Shown: one piece after another, positions 48,567-58,027 of the stretch | How positions within the stretch are numbered: the stretch's first letter is position 1 | Layout: each line of letters starts with the position of its first letter | Assembly: GCA_028023455.1 (NCBI GenBank) | Contig: JAQFVV010006642.1 | Location: 124,001-188,000 of the forward strand | Source of the DNA: Epiperipatus broadwayi | Lineage: Eukaryota; Onychophora; Udeonychophora; Euonychophora; Peripatidae | Length of the DNA stretch: 64,000 nt | Direction: 5' to 3' | Translations under genes and position numbers: made by a program | Notes under the pieces: generated by a model | What the model saw: only the letters and a program-made list of their open reading frames with translations | The model's database searches: none | Told to the model about the DNA's origin: nothing

Positions 48567-49274
48567 TGCTATGTGTGTGTGTATTCACATATACACGCAA
48601 TAATAAATTAACTCCATATATGTGTGTGTATTAACAGATACACGCAATAATAATGTAACTGTTACAAATGAATACAAGTATGTGTGTGTATGCTTATTAA
48701 CAGAGATACGCAATAATAATGTAACTATTACAAATATTCAAGTATGTGCGTTTATGCTAAAGGCATCACAGAAATGATTAAGGTTGGTCAGAGATAACCA
48801 GACTGACCACTTTGTACCTCGTGTCATGGGATGACCAATGGAAATAGAGAGTGTTACAAACCGGGACGGCGGGAAAAAACAAGGTTAGACTTGCTAGGTG
48901 AAGTTGAGGAATGGATGCGTTTTCCTGAGTGCACAGACACTACTTCACTTTCAGCTCGTCTCGCGGAGAGGTCTACCTCCGAACGTACTAAAGTAGACCT
49001 AGGGACCATTACAGGTCGTATAGACTTTAATATTGTTTATTGTAAGCCTGCGGGCCTTTAAGACTAGAGTTGTATAATAATGTGTTAGTCAGTTTACCTT
49101 TGTAATAATTATTATTATATATTAATCCTTGATATGTATTTATGTATATAAACCTATTAACTCCACTACCGTGTTCGTGTGTTTAATTATATAATTACTT
49201 GTCGCTGTTGAGTGCGATAAATCTCACTCGAACCTCGACCATATATATATATCCGATTAGTACTGGATATTGCA
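48567..49274 (+). repeat. 5' LTR of the young gypsy element
   Basis: 708 bp, TG...CA. U3 contains three direct repeats built around tatgtgtgtgtatt...acgcaataata (48,567-48,750). A TATA-like tatgtatataaacc lies near 49,140-49,155. An open frame of 76 codons (48,831-49,061) is also present in the 3' LTR, but being in an LTR it is more likely R/U5 sequence than a gene. Confidence 0.93.
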
Positions 49275-49275
49275 C

Positions 49276-49286
49276 TGGCGCAGTCG
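49276..49286 (+). other. primer-binding site, tRNA-Ser type
   Basis: TGGCGCAGTCG lies one base after the 5' LTR. It is complementary to the 3' end of animal tRNA-Ser (acceptor strand plus G and CCA), the primer used by some Drosophila gypsy-type elements. Confidence 0.75.
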
Positions 49287-49402
49287 TAACAGTTCAATTT
49301 GAACCCTAGCAGTCTGCTGACAACCAAATAAGTCAGGCAGAATTACTGAAGTAGCGAACGAACCTACGGTATTAAACGAGTTAGTTATATAAATTGCCTA
49401 AA

Positions 49403-50281
49403 ATGCAATCGACAATATCTGAGTTTGACGTCAGAGAGGCAAATGAGTGGCCCCTGTACGTTCAACAGATTGAAAATTACTGTTTTATTAACAGAGTAGA
49501 GGAAGATGCGTATAAAACAGCGACATTATTATGTTTTGCAGGAAAAGGGGTCATACAAATAGCTAACAGATTAGCAGAACCCAACACTCCTGAAAAATTA
49601 ACCTACGATGAGTTAAAACATCGTTTGTCAAATTATTTTAATCCTCGCCCGTCTAGGCACATCGCCAGACTTCATTTTCGAAATCGCCATCAAGGCAGAA
49701 ACGAAAATACGCAGGATTACGACTCAGCCCTACGCGAACTCGCAAAAAACTGCTGTTATGATTCATATTTAGAAGAAGCGCTACTGGAACAATTCCTATG
49801 TGGAATGAATAGCGACAGTTTGAGGCAGCAGTTACTGGCTGATGAAGACATAAATTATCGTGAAGCTATCAAACGCAGTATCGCTCACGAAATAGTAGTA
49901 GAGCAAGCAAAAGAATTTGCTGTGAAAAAAGGCGTTGATAGCGATCAAACAGGAATATTTGGTGTTGAAAAACTCAACAAAGGGTCTTCCGATAACAAAA
50001 TCATTAAACAGACAAATAAAAGTCGAACAAAGTGCTATTGTTGCGGAAAACTAGGTCACATATCCAAAGATTGCTATTTCAAACACGATCGATGTAGACT
50101 GTGTAAAAAAATAGGTCACATGGTGAGAATGTGTGAAAATAGAACAATTGACCAAGTTAACGGAAATAAAATACAAAGTATTAATAAAACTAAATGTAAT
50201 ATTGTTATAAATAACGTTATAAATCAAGCACAGAAATTTATGACTACTGTGAAAGTCTACGGAAACCCCTGTCAATGGTAA
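49403..50281 (+). CDS. gag: gag polyprotein of the young gypsy element
   Basis: The frame begins at ATG 49,403 (MQSTISEFD...); an upstream TTG extends the open frame but is not a likely start. About 292 residues. The N-terminal two thirds are capsid-like, with the R-L-S-N-Y-F-N-P-R segment common in gypsy Gag. Two CX2CX4HX4C zinc knuckles follow (CYCCGKLGHISKDC near 50,032 and CRLCKKIGHMVRMC near 50,093), for RNA binding in the nucleocapsid. The frame stops at 50,279. A potential slippery heptamer lies 10 bases before the stop, and the protease frame is -1 relative to gag. Packages the element RNA in cytoplasmic particles. Confidence 0.88.
   Translation: MQSTISEFDVREANEWPLYVQQIENYCFINRVEEDAYKTATLLCFAGKGVIQIANRLAEPNTPEKLTYDELKHRLSNYFNPRPSRHIARLHFRNRHQGRNENTQDYDSALRELAKNCCYDSYLEEALLEQFLCGMNSDSLRQQLLADEDINYREAIKRSIAHEIVVEQAKEFAVKKGVDSDQTGIFGVEKLNKGSSDNKIIKQTNKSRTKCYCCGKLGHISKDCYFKHDRCRLCKKIGHMVRMCENRTIDQVNGNKIQSINKTKCNIVINNVINQAQKFMTTVKVYGNPCQW
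50263..50269 (+). promoter_or_regulatory. candidate -1 frameshift heptamer A_AAC_CCC
   Basis: In the gag frame the codons are gga aac ccc, giving X_XXY_YYZ with X=A and Y=C. It is in phase, ten bases before the gag stop, and the protease frame opens in -1. C in the Y position is unusual for known slippery sites, and I did not identify a downstream stem-loop or pseudoknot. A simple base deletion is the alternative. Confidence 0.4.
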
Positions 50282-50394
50282 TAGACAGCGGTAGCGGCAT
50301 TTCTTTAATTTCCATAGCCGACTGGAATTCGATCAGGGCGGAAATAAGAGATCCCCTAGGCTTAGCAATACTAAGCTTAGAGCATTGGACGTAA
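50275..50394 (+). CDS. aspartic protease segment (frame-broken)
   Basis: In the -1 frame relative to gag the sequence encodes VIDSGSGISLIS, with the catalytic D-S-G triad of retropepsins. It processes Gag-Pol. After about 25 codons this frame leaves the expected protein near the CCCC run at 50,352-50,355 and ends at a stop at 50,392. The remaining protease half (from K-L-R-A-L-D) continues in a third frame, which is joined to reverse transcriptase. So protease is split by a one-base frame change. Confidence 0.7.
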   Translation: MVIDSGSGISLISIADWNSIRAEIRDPLGLAILSLEHWT

Positions 50395-52715
50395 ATGGTA
50401 AAGAAATAAAAATTAAAGGTGTAGTCCAAGCTAAAATTACTAATAATAAAGGCAACATTTCAATCTTGCCGCTATATATTGTACACGCCCCCATAAACCC
50501 TCTCATTGGTCGTGACTGGTTTACAGAACTCGGAATTGAAATTTCATTGGTCAAAAAAATTGACAGTGAAAAAGACATAAAAGATCGGTTCCCTAAACTT
50601 TTTAATGGCAAACCAGGATTGATTAAAACTAAACCTGTGTCACTGGAAATGTCACCAGAGGCCGTGCCAATAATTTGCAGACCTCGAAAGGTCCCTTTCG
50701 CACAAAAAGAAAAAGTAGCGAAAGAAATAAATGAGCTAGTGAAGAACGGCGTTCTAGAACCGACAGAGGAAACAGAGTGGGCGACTCCGCTGGTCGTGAT
50801 CACCAAACCTAACGGACAGATACGCTTGTGCGGCGATTATCGCATAACTGTCAACAAATCTCTAAATAAACACGCCTACCCCGTCCCAAACTCCAGAGAA
50901 ATACTAGCATCACTGCAAAAATCAAAATATTTTGCTAAACTAGATTTAGATGCGGCCTTCCATCAAATTCCAGTAACAAATAAGGCTGCCGAAATTCTAA
51001 CACTGACTACTCATGTGGGTCTATTTAAATGCAAACGCCTTCCCTTTGGCATAGCGTCCGCTCCCAGTATATTCCAAGCAAAAATTGAAACTCTGCTTAC
51101 TGGATGCCAGGGCGTTATCCCTTATTTTGACGACATATTAATTACGGCAAGTTCAGAAAATGAATTGCATAGTCGTCTAACTACTGTCTGTCAAAGGCTA
51201 GAAGAGTTTGGAGCGAAATTAAAAGATCGGAAGAAATGTATATGGAAGACCACTGAATTAAAGTTTTTAGGGCACATAGTCTCTAGCTCTGGGACAAGGC
51301 CATCTCCCGAAAAGGTCAAAGCAGTGTCAGAAGCTAGAAGGCCTAGTAACGTAAAACAATTGCAGGCTTTTTTGGGTTTGGTAAACTATTTTGAGAACTT
51401 CCTAGAGGGCAAAGCTCACATAGCCAAACCATTATACGAGCTACTGAAAAAAAATCAGAAATGGAAGTGGGAAGCAACACAAGAAAGGGCTTTTCAAAAT
51501 ACTAAAGCTTTACTCGTATCAAACAAATTACTGGTACACTATAATAGCGATCTTGAGATAACACTAACGACTGATGCATCAGAATATGGAGTGGGGGCAG
51601 TAATATGTCACCCAGCTCAATCTGGGGAACGTCCTATAGCATACGCGTCGCGCACTTTGTCCCAAGCTGAAAAAAATTATAGTCAGCTGGACAAAGAAGC
51701 GCTAGCCATAGTATTTGGAATTCGTAAATTCCACCAGTATTTATACGGTCGTTATTTCAAAATCATGACAGACCACAAACCACTTCTGGGAATTTTAGGC
51801 ATCAAACAAATTCCGGAACACCTCAGCCCGCGCATGTTGAGATGGATTAACATACTCTCTGGGTATGATTACAGTCTGGAATATAAAAAGGGAAAGACTA
51901 TTGGTCACGCCGACGCGTTATCCCGAATGCCTGACAACTCAGAGAACACTACAAGCGAAATAGAAGTCAATTACATTGACGCGCTTCAAAGCCAGACTCT
52001 TAATAGCCGAAAAGTAGCAGCATGGACCAATGAAGACGCTGGCTACAAATGGCTGATGGAGAAAATTAGAAGAGGCTGGCCAGCACAACGTCCTCCGTTT
52101 TTGCACATAGAGCTATGGAAAGCTCGCGAAAAACTATCAATATGTAAAGGTTGCATTCTTAAAGGCGATCAGGTCCTAATACCAAAAATAGGCAGATCGC
52201 ACATGCTAAATTTATTACATGAAGGTCATCCAGGCATTGTCAGGGCAAAAGCGTTAGCCCGTAGTTATGTATGGTGGCCGAGAATCACCACTGATATAGA
52301 AACATTCATAAAAAAATGTTCTAGCTGTCAGTCATGTGCAAAAGCACCCCCAGCGAAATATGAAGCATGGAAAGAAGCAGAGAAACCTTGGCAGAGAATT
52401 CACATTGACCACTGCGGTCCAATCCACGGACAATTATTTCTGGTAGTGGTCGATTCCTACTCAGGATGGTCAGAATATAAAACAGTGAAAAACACAAGTT
52501 CGGATGAGACACTGGACAAGCTCATGGAAATTTTTTCATACCATGGGCTACCGGAAACCCTCGTATCCGATAATGGAACCGGTTTCACGTCTGAAAAATT
52601 TGCCGAATTTATGCAGGAATGGGGGATTAAACACATCCTTACCCCCTCCCTACCACCCCCAATCAAATGGACTGGCCGAGAAAGCGGTACAAAGCTTAAA
52701 GTCATCCATGAATAA
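50385..52715 (+). CDS. pol: pol: protease end, reverse transcriptase, RNase H and integrase start
   Basis: 776 codons open. There is no own ATG; it is expected to be translated as part of Gag-Pol. The protease C-terminus has PLIGRDWF (about 50,500). Reverse transcriptase has CGDYRITVNKSL, KLDLDAAFHQIP and the active-site YFDDILIT (about 51,122). RNase H has TTDASEYGVGAVI, LDKEALAIVFG and TDHKPLLG. Integrase has the H-X3-H...C-X2-C zinc finger (HEGHPGIV...CSSCQSC, about 52,220-52,340), then catalytic Asp in HIDHCGPI and Asp in VSDNGTGF. The frame is lost near the C runs at 52,642-52,660, before the catalytic Glu. Close relative of the copy at 54.1-54.7 kb. Confidence 0.9.
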   Translation: MDVNGKEIKIKGVVQAKITNNKGNISILPLYIVHAPINPLIGRDWFTELGIEISLVKKIDSEKDIKDRFPKLFNGKPGLIKTKPVSLEMSPEAVPIICRPRKVPFAQKEKVAKEINELVKNGVLEPTEETEWATPLVVITKPNGQIRLCGDYRITVNKSLNKHAYPVPNSREILASLQKSKYFAKLDLDAAFHQIPVTNKAAEILTLTTHVGLFKCKRLPFGIASAPSIFQAKIETLLTGCQGVIPYFDDILITASSENELHSRLTTVCQRLEEFGAKLKDRKKCIWKTTELKFLGHIVSSSGTRPSPEKVKAVSEARRPSNVKQLQAFLGLVNYFENFLEGKAHIAKPLYELLKKNQKWKWEATQERAFQNTKALLVSNKLLVHYNSDLEITLTTDASEYGVGAVICHPAQSGERPIAYASRTLSQAEKNYSQLDKEALAIVFGIRKFHQYLYGRYFKIMTDHKPLLGILGIKQIPEHLSPRMLRWINILSGYDYSLEYKKGKTIGHADALSRMPDNSENTTSEIEVNYIDALQSQTLNSRKVAAWTNEDAGYKWLMEKIRRGWPAQRPPFLHIELWKAREKLSICKGCILKGDQVLIPKIGRSHMLNLLHEGHPGIVRAKALARSYVWWPRITTDIETFIKKCSSCQSCAKAPPAKYEAWKEAEKPWQRIHIDHCGPIHGQLFLVVVDSYSGWSEYKTVKNTSSDETLDKLMEIFSYHGLPETLVSDNGTGFTSEKFAEFMQEWGIKHILTPSLPPPIKWTGRESGTKLKVIHE

Positions 52716-53286
52716 ATTGGGAAAAGGAAGACTCCAAGAGGCAATTTTCATGGCGTTGCTATATCAGCATTCCACACCCACAGCTAAAACGGGCAGATCA
52801 CCTGCAGAAAAATATTTAGGCCGGAAGTTACGCACAAAACTCTCAGCAATAATGCCATCAAAAGAGCATCAAATGCCGATTACAGTAAACAACAAATTTT
52901 CACCTGATGAACGAATCTGGGTGAAAAATAATTTAAATAAATCGTGGACTCAAGCATACGTTGTACGCCATTTAAGTAAACAAGTGGTTGCTGTTCGTAT
53001 GGCAGACGGCAAAATATTACGTAAGCACATTAACCAATTGCGCAAGAGTGCAATAACAGAATGCACTCCGCAATTGTTTAAAAGTAATGATGACAAAGAA
53101 AATGATACTCACTATGAAACTAAAAGTGAAACAGAAATCATTACTGCTGACGAGGAAAATCAAAATAGTGAAGAAAATGAAATAGTTACAGATGGTGAAA
53201 CTAAATCACCCCCACGCGCAAAGAGGAGAACAAAAATTCCCCTCCGCCTGCACGATTATGTGTTAAGTTCAGAGAAGAAGAAATGA
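52660..53286 (+). CDS. integrase C-terminal part (other frame)
   Basis: The frame from about 52,660 gives HPQSNGLAEKAVQ, containing the third catalytic residue (Glu) of the DDE integrase. A C-terminal domain with a WVKNN...RKHINQLRK (GPY/F-like) segment and an acidic tail rich in Glu, Asn and Thr follow, stopping at 53,284. The open frame extends upstream to 52,504, but that part overlaps the main pol frame and is out of register. No chromodomain is seen. It is separated from the main pol frame by a one-base change in a C-rich tract. Confidence 0.8.
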   Translation, partial: QSNGLAEKAVQSLKSSMNKLGKGRLQEAIFMALLYQHSTPTAKTGRSPAEKYLGRKLRTKLSAIMPSKEHQMPITVNNKFSPDERIWVKNNLNKSWTQAYVVRHLSKQVVAVRMADGKILRKHINQLRKSAITECTPQLFKSNDDKENDTHYETKSETEIITADEENQNSEENEIVTDGETKSPPRAKRRTKIPLRLHDYVLSSEKKK

Positions 53287-53339
53287 AAAAAAAATCTTTT
53301 TTTTTAAAAAAAAAAAAAAAATGTTACGTCGCTGAACTT

Positions 53340-53347
53340 GGGGGAGG
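53340..53347 (+). other. polypurine tract
   Basis: gggggagg directly before the 3' LTR (53,350), the plus-strand DNA primer site expected for a gypsy element. Confidence 0.75.
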
Positions 53348-53349
53348 CG

Positions 53350-54062
53350 TGCTATGTGTGTGTGTATTCACATATACACGCAATAATAATAACTATTAAC
53401 TCCATATATGTGTGTGTATTAACAGATACACGCAATAATAATGTAACTGTTACAAATGAATACAAGTATGTGTGTGTATGCTTATTAACAGAGATACGCA
53501 ATAATAATGTAACTATTACAAATATTCAAGTATGTGCGTTTATGCTAAAGGCATCACAGAAATGATTAAGGTTGGTCAGAGATAACCAGACTGACCACTT
53601 TGTACCTCGTGTCATGGGATGACCAATGGAAATAGAGAGGGTTACAAACCGGGACGGCGGGAAAAAACAAGGTTAGACTTGCTAGGTGAAATTGAGGAAT
53701 GGATGCGTTTTCCTGAGTGCACAGACACTACTTCACTTTCAGCTCGTCTCGCGGAGAGGTCTACCTCCGAACGTACTAAAGTAGACCTAGGGACCATTAC
53801 AGGTCGTATAGACTTTAATATTGTTTATTGTAAGCCTGCGGGCCTTTAAGACTAGAGTTGTATAATAATGTGTTAGTCAGTTTACCTTTGTAATAATTAT
53901 TATTATATATTAATCCTTGATATGTATTTATGTATATAAACCTATTAACTCCACTACCGTGTTCGTGTGTTTAATTATATAATTACTTGTCGCTGTTGAG
54001 TGCGATAAATCTCACTCGAACCTCGACCATATATATATATCCGATTAGTACTGGATATTGCA
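53350..54062 (+). repeat. 3' LTR of the young gypsy element
   Basis: 713 bp. It differs from the 5' LTR by eye in a 5-bp indel near 53,391 and two substitutions (near 53,640 and 53,691). Confidence 0.93.
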
Positions 54063-54720
54063 GATGTCATCAAAAAATGGTACTACGCCTTCATATCCAT
54101 TAAGGAGCGTCTCAATTTTCAGTGGAAAACATTACGTGCAGAAATTATTCCAAACGGAAGTCGTTTGCATTTAAATAACCCTGTATGATTAGTTAATGCT
54201 AGTAGTTCTAAAGCTTTGATTGCCACCGATATCGGGTAGAATGTCGAGTTAAGATCTAATTTAGCAAAAAAATTTAAATTTTTGCAAGGCGGCAATTATT
54301 TCTCTAGAATTAGGGACAGGGTAGACATTTTTATTCGTAGCATCTTTATTTACTGAAATGTGGTAATCACCGCACAAACGAATTTGACCATTTGGTTTAG
54401 TAATTATTATTAATGGATAGCCCAATCAGATTTCTCTATAGGCTTTAATACGCTGTTCTTAACTAATATGTTAATTTCCTTCTCCATTTTTTCTTTCTGA
54501 GCAAACAGGATCTTTATCCGTTTGCAAATTTTTGGTACTGCCTTCGGTGATAACTCTAGTGACACAGGGGTGGTTTTTATTTTCCCAAGTTCCCCGCTAA
54601 ACAATTTAGGAAATTTTCCTTTCATTTCTTTCTCGATGTCTGTCTTTTTAACCACTGTAAATTTAATACTCAACTTTTTGAACTAATCGTAACCGATTAG
54701 TGGGTTTATTGGAGCATAAA
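54063..54720 (-). pseudogene. older gypsy copy: reverse transcriptase N-terminal part
   Basis: On the minus strand the sequence encodes a relative of the young element's pol. It starts with AP-INPLIG near 54,715-54,690 (protease end) and continues with TDIEKEMKGKFPKLFSGE, QIRLCGDY, YPVPNSREI and LPFGI. It ends in FFDDI at 54,063-54,077, exactly where the young element is inserted. Several frameshifts and stops occur (the open part is 54,410-54,673). The amino-acid similarity to 50,500-51,135 is high but clearly below identity, so the copy is much older than its insert. Confidence 0.8.
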
Positions 54721-54729
54721 CTATATTGA

Positions 54730-57010
54730 AGCAATGGATTTGAAATCCAATCCATGCTTCACACCTTCCTATAAGCTTGATTAATATTGTAAACCTAAAT
54801 TAAGTTTATAGGCCAATATCAGCAGGGTTTTGCATTACAGCTAAAATTAATTACGTTTATTAAATTTGTATTTGCTTGTTCTTTTAAATAAATTCCATTG
54901 TAATATTAAATTGCTGTTAAAAATATTACTTGTGAAAACCGTTTAGTCAAACATATATATACGTCAAGCATATATATTTGAGAATGCAAAATTCTGCTGA
55001 AATAAAACGCTTATTGTATTAAAAGAAATAAGAATGTATTTTACTTTTAAATCTTGTTCAAATATTTAGTATGATTTGATTTTGAGATAAGCCCACCAAC
55101 ATTTTCTAAAAGAATGTATATTTTTAATTAGTTAAGCCCATTCAAGTCAAATTAAAGATGGCTTTCTCTTTCTTTTTTTTTTTAATTAATAAAATCCCAA
55201 AGTTTAAAGAAAGAAATTTAGAGTAAAAAAGTAAAAGTTATTTTAGAGGGTGTTACTTTGAAACAAAGGAGCATGGGGAGGCTTATCAAGATCTCAGATC
55301 ATACAAACAATAGAAGGTAGCTAAGAAAAAAAGTTATAAAAGGGAGAGAACAAAAGAGGAGAGGCATTCAGATTTTGCTATTGGAAGAGTGATATCAGAT
55401 TTTGCTATTGCAAGGTTGATTCAAGATTTTGCTCTTGCAAGGCATTCAGATTTTGCTATTGCAAGTTTCATTCAGATCTGCTATTGCAAGGTGCATTCAG
55501 ATTTCTCTTAGGAGAACTCTGTCAGATTTTGTTTGTGAGTTTATTCCAAAAAGTCTACAATTATCGTCTACAAATCATGAAGAAGTTTGAACCTGCTCAA
55601 GCTAAAAATCATATAAGTATGATGGATTCTAATATGCTCGGCTAGGCAAATAAATAGCTTTGCCTATCGCCGGGGTTCCTCAATACCAGAAAATATGCCG
55701 TAGTCTTTGCTCAATCGTCATCTGAACTCTGTGCCGTGTCTGGAGGACTTTTTGTGAAACCATGCTACCGATTTCCACTTTCCTTGTCCGGTCGAACGCA
55801 TCTCATCAGACGGATCAAGCTACGCCCGTCGATGGAATATGACCAAGGAATAAGGACGGTAATCATATCTCTCCTCATGAACTATTCATTATGCTACCCT
55901 TTTTGTCCATACTTTTTATAATTGCTTTCTTGAATATTTATGAAATGTTTGCTTAATGATATTTATAATGTAACTGTTTTTATTAGACTAGTTAGATATA
56001 TGTATATGTGATCATCTATCTAGATATTTAACCCCCTTTTCTTCGCTATTCTTCATTACTCCCCATGTGTAAATATTTTAATTTTATTGCGGTTAAGTTT
56101 ATTAGTTAATTGTTCATATAAAAATCCCTTTCCAGTTTTATTCATACTTGTAAAATTTAGTACGAGTAAGTTTTTCTTTTTTTGTTTGCCAATTTGATCT
56201 CCTCGATAACGCTTCTTTTGTCCGCCATTAGCTTCTTACGTATGTCAGATTTAGCGATATACACTTTAAATGATTTTAAACTCTATTTTAGTGCAAAGCA
56301 ATTAGAAACTGCTTTGCAAAAGATTTTTATTATTACCCGTTATCGAGCAGATTCGAGTTGACAATGTTTAATAAAACTGGGAAGGAAAGATTTAGACCGC
56401 AAGCATATTAATCGGGTTTTCATTGTTTCATAAGTTATTCATAAATGTCGGGGAATAGCGAAGGCCATTAAATTATTAATAATATTTCGAATGTCATTGA
56501 TTAAAGATATTTATTTTAACTAAAAAAGCTTGATTTTGCTAGTTATCTTTCAATGCTTTGTTTTACTTTTAAATGATCCAGGCACGCAGAACACATATTT
56601 CTAAGCATGTTTATAATTTAACTATTTAAGCTCCGCAGGTGGTTCTGTCCACGTCTCCCGCTGATGCTAAGCTCGTGGCTCGGGAAGAAAATATCTATGC
56701 GTGTCTCAGATAGTGTTGTTGGTTCGTGGGTTAGTCTCGAGAATAGACGAAGAGGGCAGGGGTCATAGTATTCTTGATTTAATATCTCGCGTATGAGTGG
56801 CCCCGAGGTACCTTCGCCTAGTATTTGAACTGGGTTAAGCCAACATACATCATCTGACCGTCACAATATATAGAGATAAATATAAAGTTTTATCATTCTT
56901 TTATTGACAGGAGTTTTAATTTTTTATTCCTTTGATTTCAATTGCATTACTGTTAACATCTAAAGCTTTTAAGTAAGTTTTCTCGATTATACACGCGCCG
57001 AAATCAATAG
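54730..57010. other. probable insertion splitting the old gypsy copy (LTR-like, with TATA)
   Basis: The old copy's gag zinc knuckle (57,158-57,243) and protease end (about 54,700) should be only a few hundred bases apart but lie about 2.4 kb apart. Some of this is decayed old gag-pro. Most looks foreign: a TATA-like ttataaaaggg at about 55,333, several 'cattcagattttgctattgcaag' short tandem pieces at 55,366-55,510, a GC-richer stretch at 55,670-55,880 and another at 56,630-56,830. It resembles a long solo LTR, but I found no partner copy or clear ends. Confidence 0.35.
55366..55510. repeat. short tandem repeat, 'attcagattttgctattgcaag' type
   Basis: Four to five imperfect copies of a 20-35 bp unit centred on cagattttgctattgcaag, just downstream of the TATA-like element. 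Confidence 0.7.
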
Positions 57011-57149
57011 GGATTTCAGCATGTCTTTAACTGAATTTTATCAGAATGTATGTTAACGTATTTTTTATATTTATTGATTTTCATTCTACTAAATGTGCGT
57101 TTAAGGCTGCTGCTGTCTTTACCAAGTTTATTCTTTTTTTACACATTAT

Positions 57150-57910
57150 TTCCAAGTGCCCTTTTTGTTACAGATTTTGCAATGTTCTTTTTTGTGAAAA
57201 CAGTCACTGGTTTTATAGCCAGCTTTTCGACAACAAAAACAGATAAATTATTACTACTATTATAATTTTAAATTTCTAAATTCCCTTTTCTCCGATTTAA
57301 ATGTCTTACAAACATTACAAACATCCATTTGGATTTTATCTTGAATTTTACCTTTGCGAATTATCTTGATTGCTTAAGAACCAATTCATGATGCCATGTT
57401 TAATAACTTTACTATATTTAATTTCAATATCAGCTAACAGCTGTACTCATTCCACACAGAAATTGCTTAAGGAGTATGAAATGAGACATATACATATTTT
57501 AAAATAAGAGTCATAGATCACATGACCCTATTCTCTTAAGCTTGTAAGTCAAGCATTTATCACAAAGCTTGTTGAGGAATTGGCAATCCTCATTGTTTAT
57601 ATACATATTTTATTTTTTCATTTCTGTCCTGACGGCCGATTTCTGAAATGAAGACTGGCATGTGCCTAGTGTGACGTGGACTAACATAAATAGCAAAAGT
57701 GATCTTTTATTTAAAAGAATAATTCTCAGGAATATCATGTTCACAGAACCTATTAGCAATCTCTATTACTCCTTTTCCTGCAAAACATATCAGTGAAGCA
57801 ACTTTAATTTTTTCATCTTAAACTTTATCAATGAAGAGTTGATCGTTAAAGAGGCCAATTACTGAAGTTACTGATATCAAATTCACCAATTGACGATTGC
57901 ATTTTAGCAG
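57150..57910 (-). pseudogene. older gypsy copy: gag relic
   Basis: Minus-strand translation from an ATG near 57,905 gives MQSSIGEFDIS, matching the young Gag start. Near 57,775 it gives CFAGKG-type text. Near 57,243-57,158 two decayed zinc knuckles appear (CCRKAGYKTSDC with His replaced by Tyr, then CKICNKKG). Stops and frameshifts interrupt it. The plus-strand ORFs at 57,046-57,265 are antisense to the knuckles. Confidence 0.7.
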
Positions 57911-57967
57911 ATCATTTAATACTCATTACTTTGATGGTTTATCCCTTTTTAGCTTGTTTTCGTTCGA

Positions 57968-58027
57968 CTTATGACCGCACCAATTGCTATATCTGGGAGC
58001 GATTTCTAAGCTACCAAACAGACATAG
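57968..58027 (-). mobile_element. older gypsy copy: primer-binding site and end of 5' LTR
   Basis: On the minus strand the LTR end GTTTGGTAGCTTAGAAATCG...ATATAGCA stops at 57,985. After two bases TGGTGCGGTCATAAG follows, a decayed form of the young element's primer site TGGCGCAGTCGTAAC. The same LTR end is found at the other side of the nest (48,488-48,517). The LTR is cut at 58,027 by another element. Confidence 0.6.

Larger units (their letters stand above)
48567..54062 (+). mobile_element. young Ty3/gypsy LTR retrotransposon
   Basis: A complete element of 5496 bp: 5' LTR (48,567-49,274), primer-binding site, gag, protease, reverse transcriptase-RNase H-integrase, polypurine tract and 3' LTR (53,350-54,062). 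Its domain order (integrase after RNase H) defines Ty3/gypsy. LTRs begin TG and end CA. By eye they differ by two substitutions and one 5-bp indel, so insertion is recent. There is no env-like frame after integrase. Coding is divided by three frame changes: gag to protease (possibly programmed), protease to RT, and inside integrase. The last two would disable this copy unless they are assembly errors. It is inserted in the reverse transcriptase of an older relative on the opposite strand. Confidence 0.93.

Noticed and set aside
48831-49061. 76-codon ORF in both LTRs of the young gypsy element (also 53,619-53,849)
   Set aside because: The LTRs are near identical because they are young, so conservation says nothing; it overlaps the expected transcription control and R/U5 parts.
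50333-50806. 157-codon minus ORF opposite gypsy pol
   Set aside because: Antisense shadow of the conserved protease/RT frame.
57046-57265. Two overlapping plus ORFs of 66-71 codons with several Cys
   Set aside because: They are antisense to the decayed gag zinc knuckles of the older gypsy copy.
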